Shown: positions 34,021 to 46,502 of the stretch, in pieces | How positions within the stretch are numbered: position 1 is the stretch's first letter | Layout: each line of letters starts with the position of its first letter | Assembly (NCBI GenBank): GCA_963682175.1 | Contig: OY821770.1 | Span: 10,818,501 to 10,882,500 of the forward strand | DNA length: 64,000 nt | From: Triglochin maritima | Taxonomy: Eukaryota > Streptophyta > Magnoliopsida > Alismatales > Juncaginaceae | Reading direction: 5' to 3' | Notes under the pieces: generated by a model | Seen by the model: the letters and a program-made list of their open reading frames with translations, nothing else | Told to the model about the DNA's origin: nothing | Databases searched by the model: none | Made by a program: the position numbers and the translations under genes

Positions 34021-35700
34021 AGCTATATTCTTGACCAAGATTCCACTATTCTACCTTTTCTTTCTTTTTTAAAAAAACATTCATATATAGTGTATTCACT
34101 GGATCAAAAAACTTAAGTTAGGAAATCCCAATTATACTCAAGAATAATCATTTAGTTGTTATTCGTTTTATTAAAAAAACACATACATTCTCATCACAGG
34201 GTTTCAACTCCTCAAGATCAGAATGACCATTCAGTTGCAACTTACAAGATCTTTTACTAATACTACTCCTTAATTCACCCATCCTCTTGGAAGTTATTTT
34301 TCTATTGCGTTAAGTAAAATCTAAAACCACCCCAATTGCAAACGATTGTGATTAAACACTCTCTCCTCTTGTTAGTATATTATAATTGAAAATATTTAAC
34401 GTTTTTAATCAACTATGCCAAGTGGTTCGGTATGTGTGCGAAACGTATACGTTCCACTTACAATATTACGACGAAACAGTAGAATGGCAACTTCGTAATA
34501 ATTGGAAACCACAGTGTCGAACATCGGAGAGGACGAACTACGAGATCTCACGCCCAGCGTGGGAGTCTTGCGGGATGACGTCATTGTATCCGGAATCTCG
34601 TCTTCCGTAGAGATATCTCGGGAGAAGAGAGCTTGGGTAATTTACAGTTTGTACCTCCCACTTATGCTACTTCTAATTCACTTCGGGTTTTTTTTCTTTC
34701 TCTCAAGCAATTTACTTGGGAATTGTTATTTGTTAGGGTATTAATTTTTGAGAATTGATTCTACTCTTCAAACCATGAATTGAATTCTCAAGTAAAATTC
34801 ATTCCTCTTTTTTTTGCGTCTTTGGATGTGTTGGATTCCACGTTCTTGGGGGTATTAGTTGTCTGAAAAGCTCAGAAAATCAAATAGAATTCAGTATAAA
34901 CAATTTTCTTTTGATTGAATTATGTTGTATGTGCTTACCATTAAAAATATAAGAAATTTGTAATTGCAGTTTAATTTAATGTAAATTATTTTCTACTAAA
35001 ATATCAAAATTGATGCAGTAATTGTCTTGGTTGCATTTATTTGCAAGAATTTTTGTTTTAGTAGCAAAAAAACTGTAAAAGTAGCAATTTTTAATGATTT
35101 AGTGGCAATTTCTCTTATTTTAATAGTAAATATCTCAGCATTTCAATATTAAAAAAATTTACAAGATTCTAGGCGATGGAGTATAATGGCATTTCAGTTT
35201 GGAGGTTTAGATAAGGAGGCACAACCATTTATTCAATCAACATATAGTTGAGAGTCTCACAACCAAAATATCAAACACATCATGTGCAATCTCAATGAAA
35301 GACAACTCAATTTCATTTGTAATTCCAAAACAACAGTCATTCGAAATTGAAGATCCATAACAAAAACCAATCACCATTCCTACTTCCGCCAACTTGACCA
35401 AATAATCAAAGCACCATAGAGCAACAATCATCATAACCAACAAATAAGACTAAATGATTACAAAGTTATTTGCGGCATTTCGTCAGACACCATCTTGGCC
35501 TCCTTCAACATTCAATAAATTGCCGCCTTTGTCTCAACATCCAACAAACACAAGACTACGTTTCAACGCAATCACCAAGAAAATCATGTCTTCTCGACGC
35601 AAAAATTGGGTTGGGTCATGTTTCAATTTTTAAAGTGAAATTAATGCATACTATAATTTTCAATTTCGAAAGTGCAAACTATAATTAATCCTAAAAAATC
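34021..35700. other. intergenic DNA left of the ARF gene
   Basis: AT-rich. A short GC-richer stretch at 34502-34639 stays open without recognisable similarity and runs into GGGTAATTTACAG, which resembles a Mutator-type terminus. I do not call a gene. Confidence 0.45.
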
Positions 35701-36924
35701 TAGCGTTCATAAACTTTGTTCCATACAAGTAATTCCAGCCATTCCATTGTTTCCCAGATGAAACAACAGTGAAATGGTTGAATTACTCTTCTTAAATACA
35801 GTCTCAGGAAGTGGACCGTCCGGTCAGATAAAACACCATCCCACACCTTATTATCACATTTATTCTTTCCCAGATTTAATCACCCCCATATTATAATCAC
35901 ACAATAACCTGCTATCCTTTGCCTGCTTGTCTCTGGTCTCATCCACTGCGACCAGGAGAGAGAAAAGTGTTTATCGAGATCTGAGAGAGACAATTTAGAC
36001 AAGAATATAAGTCCAAAGTAAAAGAAAGAAGAGGTGTTAAAACGACAGTCATGGCCTCAAACCCACACACTCTCTGAACTCTTTATTATTACTTTTGGGC
36101 CCTTTGCTTGCGCTGCTCTCCTTCCTCTTGTGTAATGGATTGGGAATCTTCTTGGGTACCCAAGATTTGAGGTTTTGAGAGTGTTGGTGGGTCAAAAATC
36201 CAATCTTGGTGGAGAACCAGTGTTGGGTAGGAAGAAAAAGTGGTAAAAATCCCACCTTTTCTCTTTCTTCTTGCTTAAAAGTGAATTTGGTTTGTTGGGT
36301 AGGGAGAATGGTAGTAGTTTCCAATCCTTGTTCCTTAATTCGTGTGGTTTTTACTGTTTTTGTTAGTGTGGGAACAGTTTGTTATAAATGTGACATGAAG
36401 TAGAACAGTGGATTGGAAGGTCGGGGTACTGTCTCTTTTGGATTTTTTTAGTGGAAAAGAGGTTTGGGAAGTTGTTGCAGGAATAGTTGCAAGGAATCGT
36501 CAGTGGAGAACAAAAAAGGGAATAACTTTCTTTGTTGGATGTGATTATTTTGTTGCTTTTGGGGTGAGATGGTTTTGGACAGGATGACCAATCTTGGGTT
36601 TGTTCTACACCCACACGCTTTTTTCTTCCACTAAAGGTAAATTCCACCTCCACTCCTGTTTTCCTCTTCCTTTTTTTGGTTCTTTTCCTGTTTTGTTCAG
36701 AGATGTTTGCTTTCTATAGTGAAGTGGGGATGAATGGGACAACTGGAAGGTGAGATGTTGCTTGGTTGTGTGTGTGTGTGTGTTTTTTTGTGGTTATTTT
36801 TCGGTGTGGATTTGTTGTCTGATGTTGGTAGGTTTTACTTGTTGTTTCAGCTTTGCATGAGAAAGTTGGGATTTTTATTTGGTTGTGAATTGGGAGTTGT
36901 GAATTTGTTAGGGGGGAGGGAGAA
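35701..36924 (+). promoter_or_regulatory. promoter and 5' leader of the ARF gene
   Basis: Two auxin response core motifs TGTCTC lie at 35928-35933 and 36430-36435. CT and GA rich sequence near 35930-36010 is typical of plant leaders. A leader intron is possible, with donor AG|GTAAAT at 36636 and acceptor GTTTCAG| at 36850, but this cannot be confirmed without transcripts. Upstream start codons are present in the leader. The transcription start is not identifiable by eye. Confidence 0.5.
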
Positions 36925-39848
36925 ATGAAGGAATTGGAGAGGTGTTTGGATTCGCAACTATGGCACGCTTGCGCCGGAGGCATGGTTCAGATGCCGCCGG
37001 TCAACTCGAGGGTCTTCTACTTCCCTCAGGGTCACGCAGAGCATGCACAGGGGAATGTGGATTTCGGGGGTTGTCCGAGGATACCTCCGTTGATCCTATG
37101 CCGGATCACCGCTATAAAATTCATGGCGGATCCAGATACGGATGAGGTTTTCGCTAAGATCCAGATGTTGCCTGTGAGACCGAATGAACCGGATTTGGGA
37201 GAAGAGGACGGCGGAGGTGGCAATGGAATGGAGGGGCCAGAGAAATTGTCTTCGTTTGCCAAAACGCTTACCCAATCAGATGCAAACAATGGTGGGGGTT
37301 TCTCGGTCCCAAGGTACTGTGCGGAGACCATTTTCCCTAGATTGGATTATTCCGAGGATCCTCCTGTCCAAACCGTGCTAGCCCGGGATGTTCATGGTGA
37401 GCAGTGGAAGTTCCGACACATATATAGGGGGACGCCTCGCAGGCACCTTCTCACGACCGGTTGGAGCACTTTTGTTAACCAGAAGAAGCTCGTAGCGGGT
37501 GACTCAATCGTGTTTCTGAGAGCCGAGAATGGGGAACTATGCGTTGGTATCCGACGGGCGAAGAGAGGCATTGGGGGCGGTCCAGAGTCCCCATCTGGGT
37601 GGAATACTTCCGATGGAAATCACTTGTCTCCTTACAGCGGATTCGCCGTTTTCTTGAGGGAAGAAGAGAATAAGTTAATGAGGAGCAACGGTAACTACGG
37701 GAATATTAATTCAGGCGGTGGTGGTGTAAGAGGGGGAGGGATGAGAGTCCGGCCCGAATCAGTGGTAGAGGCGACAACCCTTGCGGCCAATGGGCAGCCT
37801 TTGGAGGTTGTTTACTACCCAAGAGCAAGCACGCCGGAATTCTGCGTGAAGGCTTCTTTGGTGAGAACTGCAATGAGGATACAATGGCAGCCAGGTATGC
37901 GGTTCAAAATGGCCTTCGAGACCGAGGATTCTTCTAGGATCAGCTGGTTTATGGGCACCGTATCCGGGGTTCAGGTTGCCGATCCCGTGAGGTGGCCTAG
38001 TTCGTTCTGGAGACTTCTTCAGGTACCTCACTCTCTTTGTTGACTGTAACAATCTTATGTTGCAACTTAATGGTGTGGTTTATTCTCAAATACATTGTGT
38101 TTAAGCACTTCGATTTCAAATTCAATGTGATATATTTACTGTATACTTGTATATTTTGGTATGTTTAAATGATATAAAAAATCACACTGTTTTCTAAATG
38201 GCACAGAAGGTAGGTTGAAATTTCAATAACTGATACTGAAGTTCGTTTGTTTTTGGTCTAGTTGCTGTCATAATTTTTGTCCACTCTGTCTGTTTCTTAA
38301 CTTAATTTTTCATTTTCAGTTCCTTAATGGTTTACAACTTCTGTAGTTGACAACTCCACATTTAACATTTCAAGCCCTGAAATTTGCTGGTTGTGACTAT
38401 ATCCAAGGAATTCTTTCATATTGCTGTGTAGCTTCTGCATTTGAAGTGAGCATCTTATAAGCAAGAAGTTGGAAGCTCTGAGATTGTTAATATCTATTGT
38501 ACTTAAATTTCTGAATCTTGTTTTCTATTTGCATGAAAAATATATCTTTTGACTACAAAATCTTCAATTTACAGCCTTCTCTATTGCCCAGTTTCAACTT
38601 GAATCCTTTGTCATGTTATCGAGTATACGATATCTTTGATCTTGGAGACCTAGAACTGGAAACATTTGCTCTTGTTCTGCATTTGGTAACTGTTGTCGAG
38701 TGTTGATATGTAGGTAGACTATTGACTGAAAATTTAAGTCTTTATGTTCATTATCTTCTATAGGTGACATGGGATGAACCGGATTTGCTGCAAAATGTGA
38801 AACGCGTTAGCCCATGGTTAGTCGAGTTGGTATCGAACATCCCAAACGTCCATGTGTCACCGTTCTCACCACCAAGGAAGAAGTTGCGTAATTCGCAACA
38901 CCCCGACTTTCCTCTCGACGGTCAATTCCCAACCCCTATGTTCTCCGGAAACCCCCTAGGACCCAGCGGCAGCCCCTTGTGCTGTCTTTCGAACAGCACT
39001 CCTGCAGGCATACAGGGAGCCAGGCATACTCAATTTGGTATATCTTTATCAAATCTCCACTTTAGCAAACTGCAAGCGGGTCTGTTCCCTTCTGGGTTCC
39101 ATCATCGACCCCCAACTTCGAGAATTTCGAACGGTTTAATTGTTGGGGGTCCTACCATTCATGACAATGTCTCGTGTTTGTTGACAATTGGGAACTCATC
39201 CCACAATGTGAAGAAATCGTGCGATGCAAAGGCGTCGTCCTTCTTGCTCTTTGGGCAGCCGATATTAACCGAGAGGCAAATGTCGAAGACCAGTTCGGGT
39301 GATGGGAAACCTGAGAAGATGATAAATGGTTTGGACGGTTCATGCCCTTCAATAAACCAACATGGTCTAGATCATACCAGTGGAAACCATGTTATGGAAC
39401 TTAATCCAGATACTGGGCACTGCAAGATTTTTGTGGAATCTGAGGATGTTGGTCGAACACTTGACCTCTCCGTCCTCAACTCTTATGAAGAACTGTACAG
39501 AAGGCTAGCGGATATGTTTGGCGTTGAAAAATCCAACATTATGAGTCAGGTGCGATATCGAGATTCCGCTGGTTGTGTTAAGCACGCCGGAGATGAGCCA
39601 TTTGGGTAAGTTTTCTTTCCTATCACCATCATGTTAGTAGCTCGTTTAAGTTTGATACCTGATTCTAAGCTATATCTTAGCTTTCTTCTGTTTGCGCTGT
39701 GTGGTTAAACAATATGACTCTGCCCTATACAATTTGCTTGTTTGGTTACTAGGATTAACATTTGCATTTATTTTGTAGAGAGTTCACAAGAACAGTGAGG
39801 AGGCTGACGATCCGAATGGACTCGAGGTGCGAAAATGTAGCGAGGTAG
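36925..39848 (+). CDS. auxin response factor, class C (ARF10/16 type); join 36925..38022, 38764..39605, 39779..39848
   Basis: A nuclear transcription factor that binds auxin response elements; class C members are generally repressors of auxin-responsive genes. Three coding exons give 669 residues, close to the 670-693 of Arabidopsis ARF16 and ARF10. The start is supported by the conserved N-terminus with QLWHACAGGMVQMPP at residues 11-25. A B3 DNA-binding domain spans about 109-211 (SSFAKTLTQSD to CVGIRRAKRG), and the auxin-response domain about 281-365, ending at FWRLLQ where exon 1 stops. Exon 2 resumes VTWDEPDLLQNVKR. LFGQPIL lies at 527-533. A PB1 interaction domain covers about 584-669 with a conserved lysine in GHCKIFVESEDVG and an acidic patch around GDEPFGEF. 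Splice sites are GT-AG; intron 1 is phase 0 and intron 2 is phase 2. All exons are open. It is the one intact host gene seen. Whether it is the ARF10 or ARF16 orthologue cannot be decided here. Confidence 0.95.
38023..38763 (+). other. ARF intron 1
   Basis: 741 bp, starting GTACCT after CTTCTTCAG and ending TTCTATAG before GTGACATGGG. Removing it joins the WRLLQ and VTWDEP parts seen together in the family. Confidence 0.9.
39006..39026 (+). promoter_or_regulatory. microRNA160 target site in ARF exon 2
   Basis: The 21 bases pair with miR160 at 20 positions; the only mismatch is at the 5' end of the site, opposite the last base of the microRNA. The core is TACAGGGAGCCAGGCA. It encodes residues 447-454 (AGIQGARH), where class C ARFs carry their known site. 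Cleavage by miR160 limits transcript levels in these genes. Confidence 0.93.
39606..39778 (+). other. ARF intron 2
   Basis: 173 bp, from GTAAGT to TTTTGTAG. It splits a glycine codon in the PB1 domain; the reading frame continues into EFTRTVRRLTI. Confidence 0.88.
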
Positions 39849-41400
39849 TAAATTTCTCCTGGCAAATGTACACTTGATTCAGCTAAATCATTTGCTCAAT
39901 TCCAACTCAAACAGAAGGGTGAATGATCCTTTGTTTTCTTACTGAATTTAATTTTTCAATGTAGATCTCTGTGTTCTTTTCTTTAGGTGAACTGTCTAAA
40001 CTTGTCATGTGAACTCCTCCAAATCTGATTGCTATGTTTCCACACACTTATGCCCAACATTTACAAGGAATCTAGACCTGCACAATATCTCAGCACTAGC
40101 CATAAATGTGGGTGTTTGCATGACACATTGGTTTCATTTTATTGTTTGTCCAAGATTCACAGTTGCCTCTGTCCTATGTTACTTCCTTTTGGAGTTCCCA
40201 ACATAACTGTTGATTTATCTTAGGCCTAGCTCAACTGACTTGGGATGCCGTTCTACAACCTATCAATACATTTGAGCCGAGTTACTAGAAAAGATGTTTT
40301 GGTGCAATCAATATTGGGTCGTCCTCAGTTTAAAATCGTGACCCACCCGTTCCTTAGTGAAGGTGGATCTCTTAGAATTTTGGGTCATAAGAGAATGTGA
40401 TTGTTTTGTTTTTGATAACCCAGAATCGAATCTATTCTTACTTTGAGACATGTGGGTTGCGGTTCTAAGTTAGTGGTGATTCACTTTGCGTTGCAAAGTT
40501 AGTGTATTTTCCTTGTTCAGAAAATATTCTTCGGTGCACTCAACGTTGAGTCACCTACAGTTTAGAATCGCAATCGACATATCCAAAAGTGAAAGAAGAA
40601 TCTCTTGGAATTCTGGGTCATAACAAACGTAATTGTTTTGCTTTTGTTGGCTCAAAATCAACGCTCTCACTTTGAGACATGCACTGTGGTTTTAAATTAA
40701 GGATGATCCAAATTGTTTCTTATCAAGTATCTTTTCAGTAGGCATCTGTTGCTGCTCATATGATGGGTAATTGTTTCCTAAGTCGGTTGAACTATGTCCG
40801 TGGGTAAAAGACATCAATGTTTCAACTATTTAATAATAATTGTATAATTGTCCAAGGGATAAAGCTCCAATGTTGGGCTGACAGAGGCAGAGAAGGTTTG
40901 TCCAGTGGAGTGAAGCATGCAGTGGATTTGTTTTTGCCCATACGTTCTTTAATGCTTCTGCATTTTGCTGAAGCCCCTGTTGCAGTCCACAGTTCAAGTA
41001 AATGTCTCACGTCTGTCTGGTTTTGTTCCTGCGTACAATTCACTGTGTCCTTTTGTACTGGTGACTCGAGCCCAGTTGATCAGTGTTGCATGCATCACAC
41101 TGACATCATTAAAACACATTTTGAGCTCATGACTGTGCTGGTGTTGAGGAACTCTAGCAAGTAAAGTATTACGTCAGTAATTTACTATCTAAAACGAAAG
41201 TTCATTTGGTGCAATATCAAACACCACCAGGTTTGTGACTTATGCCGGTGAATGAATTTCTACAAGTCTTCGCTAAAAGAACAATTCTTATACGTTTGAA
41301 GCTTAGCTGACATGCATTTATTTAAGCAAAGAAGAGTAAGAGGTTAGTATACTTGGCAAAACTAACAAAAAGACAAGGAAAAAGTATGGGTGCGCACACG
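39849..41400. other. ARF 3' flank with a two-unit tandem duplication
   Basis: The 3' untranslated region must start here, but its end is not visible. A unit of about 190-235 bp occurs twice (about 40286-40480 and 40520-40715), sharing TTTGGTGCAATCAA/TTCGGTGCACTCAA, TCTCTT(A/G)GAATT, CTGGGTCATAA/TTGGGTCATAA and ACTTTGAGACATG in the same order. A frame at 40817-41164 has no recognisable domain. Confidence 0.55.
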
Positions 41401-42117
41401 TTAGCATTTCGATTGCTAAAATAAATAAAAATTAAGGGATTTTCGTTTAAGTGCCAATAAAAATCACTCAATTTTCAAAAATATCAACTTGTTATAGTTG
41501 TTTTCTTGGTTGTCACGTAGATATGGTTAACATCTAAAATCTCATTTTGTTTTGAGGTTGTTATAGACCGATGTACACCTCTACCAAAATGTCATAACTC
41601 ACTTATTTCTTCTCCAAGTTATTTGACACCCAATTTTCCCAAAAACATGATATCATCTCGTATCTATCCTTTTATCATGAAATATTAACATTTTGCACTT
41701 TACCAATTTTTTATCCACCTCATATATTAGTATATTACTCTTTATCTGCCCCCATCATATTTTTATCATTCTTTGAAAATTTTGAATTTGTATTATTTAA
41801 GTTTCAAATACTTCTCTGAGTTCCATAATTATCAATAGTATCAAATACTATATGGGCAATGTTTCATGTGACACGAATTTGTACCTTTCATGTCACAGGC
41901 ACTAAAATATTTGGATGCGTTATTTCTATCCGAATTTTTCATACCTAATGGGGGTGCAAAAATGGGTAGGTTACACGAATTATCAAAACAATTTTTACCT
42001 TAGGCCATATACCGCTAGCCTTCTGAACAATTTTTACCTTACATGTTGTCATAGGTGCAAAAATGCCTAGGTTACACGAATTTGTACTTTTCATGTCACA
42101 GGCACACCCACAATGGG
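41401..42117. other. intergenic DNA with scrambled short repeats
   Basis: The phrase TTTCATGTCACAGGCAC occurs near 41889 and 42094, and GGGGGTGCAAAAATGG near 41949 and 42116, with GTTACACGAATT repeated. This suggests local duplication or nested small insertions. Confidence 0.5.
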
Positions 42118-42655
42118 GGTGCAAAAATGGCAGGCTGGCGGTAAAAATGGTGGATGGGTCATTGCTTTTTATTATTATTTTGTTTCTTTTGTTTTATTAT
42201 TTAGTTTTAGTTTTAGTTGTTTTTTATTGGATAAAATAATTTAACTTTTAAACAGTCTCTCTCATCCACGTCATTTTGGAAGTTAATATTGGATAAAATT
42301 AAAAATTTAAAAATAAAAACAAATAAAAAACATATTTAAAAAAAATTGAAAATAATTTAAAACTTGGTGGGAACACACGTTTAATATTTAATAACATTTA
42401 TTTTGAGTTATAATAAGTTATGATGAATAAAATATATGATATAATTAATTAGAATTGTGGGAAATTAAAAATGATGGAAAAATATATGATGTAGAAGTAC
42501 GAGAGTGTTGATGTGATTAAGTTGACATTTATGGATGAGTTGTGGTTGAGAGACGAATAGTAGAAAGAGAGAAAAGATAAATGTCATGCTGATGTGAAGA
42601 TGCGATAAAAAAAGAATACTGATTTAACTAAGTTGACATATATGAAAATATCATG
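42118..42655 (+). mobile_element. second non-autonomous Harbinger-related copy
   Basis: Shares with 22930-23632 the order of TTTAGTTTTAGTT, ACACACGTTTAATATTTAATA (19 of them in line), GAGTTGTGGTT, AGAAAGAGAGAA and a final GAAAATATCA. Left end indistinct. No coding sequence. Confidence 0.5.
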
Positions 42656-43051
42656 GATAAAAATTACGCTCACGTTCCATCCATTCGTATAGTTGTTTTT
42701 TTGGATAAAATATTCATGTTGTCATATTCCGTATTGTCTAGTGTAGTTGTTTTAAAGTAATTTTAGTGCAGTTGTTTAAACTGTAGTATAGCATTCCTTG
42801 AGTTACTTCAGGTGTTGCGTAAGTTTATTCCATCGACTTGATTGATCTACTTCTTCACAGTTGTCATAGGTGGACATACATAAATGTGCTGGTTTGGGTT
42901 TGACATAAATGGATTTGGGTCGTAATTGGGTTTAACATATGTAACATGTGTCCTACCCGTTTATATACTTCTAAATGATATATAAATGTATTTGTATTTA
43001 TAATATCATATAGTTACAAAATTAGCAAGAATTGCCACACTCTTCATCTTT

Positions 43052-43652
43052 TTTAAGGTTGTCAATTGGGCGGGTTTGACCTGCCGCCCCGCCTATTGGG
43101 GGTTGCAGGCAAAAAATGCTTACCTGCCAACTCACCACCCGCAAAATAAGCAGGACAGATTGCAGTTTTCTCCCAACCCGTCCCGTATAACCTGCTACCC
43201 CCGTAACGATGTTTATTTGTTTTGATAAACTTCTTTAGTTGGTGTTGTTGCAATTGTTCTTTTTGGCGGTCAATGTATTTTGTCTTTTGGTGATGAGTAT
43301 TAGTTTTTATGAAGTAGAGTTAGTCTGAAGTTTAGCTTTTGATGTATTTATTGTTGAAGTTTTGATCAATTTTGAATTCGTGGGAGTTATTCATGTGCGA
43401 TGAGTTTTATGTAGTGGCAGAGACGTTCAAATGAACTTCTTATGGACTTAAAGATAATAAGATATTGTATGCGAGGGATACATACATTTCTGTGTTGATA
43501 AATACAAATTTGAGTGGAAGATCTTAAGCAAAGGGGTTAAAGTGGGAAAATCCCCGCCAGGCGCTAGACCCGCCCTCCTCGCGTAGTCCACCTTTAGGCG
43601 AGGCGGATAGCGAGTTTTTTTGCCCCACCCTTCCCCATTTACATGCCTAATA
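43052..43652. mobile_element. hAT-like miniature element
   Basis: Left end TTAAGGTTGTCAATTGGGCG resembles the inward-read right end TTAGGCATGTAAATGGGGAA. Both ends have GC-rich GGGCGGG and CCGCC phrases that AT-rich flanks lack. No matching 8-bp duplication is seen. Confidence 0.4.
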
Positions 43653-44792
43653 TTTTTATGTCAGAATATTTTTAATTAGCAATCAACTACCAATTTCATA
43701 ACCATTTATGGTAATTTTCATAATCTCCTCCAAATCAAATTGTAATTGTTGTCATGAACAATGTTTATAGGGGTAGTATATTCGGTACACGAACACGACT
43801 AGGCTGGCAAATTCGTGTTTCGTGTCGTGTTTGAAACAAACACGAATTTACACTAATTGTTTTCGCTCGATCCGAAGACAAATTAAAATGAAAAAGTCGA
43901 CACAAACACGAACACAAACCTAAACTTAAACTCGAACACAAATTAGACAACCCAACATGTAACGTCACCAAAAAACCAGAAAATTTTAATGAAAACTCAG
44001 TAAGACAAAAAACCAAAAGAACGGGCAAATTACTCATAACATATTCCAAAATATGGTGCACCATTAGAAAAGGTTTCAAAGTTTGATTACATCAAGGGCG
44101 AGAAAGGACATAATACGGATAAAGACAAAAACCTAAGATATAAGATTGGAGGATCCGATCCTGGTGTACAGTCGTCCTCGGTCACCACCCACTCATCACC
44201 TACTACGGCTCTGAAATGCAAACATGATAAAATTCATTAGTTTTCATAATGAAAACTCTGTATACCAAGTTCATCTATGAATATGAATGCACAATACAAC
44301 TTTCCCCAACCAGGGGCATAATGGACAACCGTCCTACCAACAACATCGGATCCCCCGAGGGCACCCAGGGGCATAATGGACAAAGGTCAGACGGTCATCT
44401 CGCTCCATGGAGCTGCGTAACAACACAATGCATTGGGATCCGCGATCCCTTAGGTCTACTACATAGGGTGACTCCATGAAATAATACTAAAGCTCATAAA
44501 TATAAACGTGGCACATGTTCCAAACGTCCATACTCTTTTGTTCGACGGTCCTTGGGCAGACGTGCTCATCGCACCCACCGTCACCTCCCGACTCATGCTC
44601 AAGGCAAGGACACGTGTTTTTACAAGGAAACAACACGACACATGACTACACTCTTTTTCACGACGATCCCTGGGCATGCACGCTAATCGCACCCACCGTC
44701 ATATTCCGACTCACGTTTAGGCGAGGACACAAGTTTCCGAGAAAACATCACGACACAAAACAAAGGGCAAGAAACCAATTCTGGTCACCAAT

Positions 44793-45072
44793 GGTCGACC
44801 GGAATCGACAAAGTGGCTGACAATTTCCTTATGAATAGGAAAACGTTCGAACAGAAGCACAAGTCGGTCAAACATTAGAGCTTAAGCTTAAGTGAATGGT
44901 CGAACCAAAGTATATGAGCGGTCGACCGTTTAGAAGGTCTTGGCCACGAAGAAAACTAAACATTGAGGAACAATCATACCAAAAAGGGAAACCATTTGAT
45001 CGAAAAAATCAGGGAATTCTCAAAATCTGATTTATCTACATTTGGTCGACCGCCAACAAGGCATCGAGCGAC
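44793..45072. repeat. GGTCGACC motif array
   Basis: Five or six copies and variants, for example GGTCGACCG at 44793, GCGGTCGACCGTTT near 44920 and TTGGTCGACCG at 45042. Confidence 0.7.
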
Positions 45073-45407
45073 CAGTTACAGGGTTGCTCCAGGAAACGCT
45101 TAGGCGTTGCCTTGCCGGCACCCTCTGGCCGCCGGCGCCGATTCAAAACCCCTCACACACCTTTTGTGAGAAAAAAAAGAACTTGGCATACCTTTTTCTC
45201 AAGATCGCCAAAGCTTACCAGAGTTCGCCTGCAACCACCACTGGTCAACAACCTTGCACCTCCGGCAACACCACGACATACGACCACTTCCTTCGCCTTG
45301 CACCACGCCGACCTCACTTCTTCAAGCAACCACCACCACCGACCACACCCTTGCCTACAACCTTGCTTGCCAACCACCACCACGCTCACTGGAGCTCTGG
45401 TAGCCAC

Positions 45408-46502
45408 TGTAGGATCGTGTGGGTCTATGGGTCCACAATTAAGGATAATCCTAATTCTCTACTTGATCAAGCAATCAAATGCGCAGCGGAATAAACAAAC
45501 AAGTAAAGAAAGAGAAAGAATATGCAAACCACAATGCGACGGGGGATTTTTATAGAGGTTCAGCACCCCACCCGGGTCCTAGTTCTCTCTTGCAAGCTCC
45601 GCTCGACCCCGCGAGCTCCGCCTACGACTTCACTATCCTCTCCCCGTTCCGGGCCGGGAGACAACGCCTTACAACCGTCAAACTCACGAACAACCCTTGC
45701 CGAGCTTGGAATCCTCTTCTCACAATCCGAGAAGGATCTCTTCGGGCTCCCACCGAAGTCTATACTCTTGTCTTGGGCTTTCACCAAGACCCTTGCTCTC
45801 TTGACAACAAAAGTAACTCGAGTGGAACTCACTCTCTAATTGAGCACACTTGAGTTGGATGAGGATATGATCACTAAGTGTGGATTTAGGCTTATGGAGT
45901 GAGATTGGGAGCTTTGAGGATTGAGAGTTTCTCTCTAATGAATTGGACAATTGGAAGTTGGAGAGTTGTGTTAACAACATGTCTTGATCCTCTATTTATA
46001 AGCTCCTAAGGTGTTCTAGCCGTTGGGGATAGATTTGGTTGGGTTTTGTGTAAGATACACAAAGCAGAAAATCGGGCTGCAAATCTGTCCAGAACCGGTC
46101 GACCGAAACTAGTAAACCGGTCGACCGTTAACTCGATTTCAACGAGAATGGTCGAACAAAAGAATATTCGGTCGGACAAACGAACTAGAACTTAACTCTA
46201 CTTAAGTGAATCGGTCGAACCAAAGTATTGGGCGGTCGACCGTTCAGGGGATTCGGTTGAGACAAGGTGCAACGGTCGAATGAAGAATGTATCGACCGAT
46301 AGCAGGGAAATATTAAGTGTTCAACCAGTCGACCAAAACAAGGTCGTCGTTCGACCGGTTACCGAATGTATTTTGGGGTTAGGTTTGTTTTATACGAATA
46401 CGGCCGTTAAAGGAATACGACAAGAATAACGGCCATATTAAAATCTGGGATCGGTCGACCGAAAAGGTGGAACCGGTCGACCGGTAGAGTTTGGTAAAAT
46501 AA
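45408..46502 (+). mobile_element. truncated family S LTR
   Basis: Starts TGTAGGATCGTGTGGG, as the family S solo LTR at 59432 does. It follows that copy through the conserved stretch GCAAACCACAATG and GGGGGATTTTTATAGAGGTT to the GGTCGACC array. The 3' part of the family S LTR is missing, so similarity ends near 46500. No clean right border or target duplication. Confidence 0.7.
46095..46484. repeat. CGGTCGACCG array in a family S LTR
   Basis: Five exact palindromes plus several one-base variants. Confidence 0.85.

Noticed and set aside
34502..34744. GC-richer open frame (VSNIGEDELRDLTPSVGV and so on) ending at a possible splice donor
   Set aside because: It lacks an ATG start and any family I recognise. 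It could be a lost exon or captured fragment but is unsupported as a gene.
38518..38706. 62-codon frame within the ARF region
   Set aside because: It lies wholly inside intron 1, defined by good splice sites and family alignment.
40817..41164. 115-codon frame downstream of the ARF gene
   Set aside because: No domain and cysteine-rich by composition; it could be in the 3' transcript, but there is no evidence of coding.
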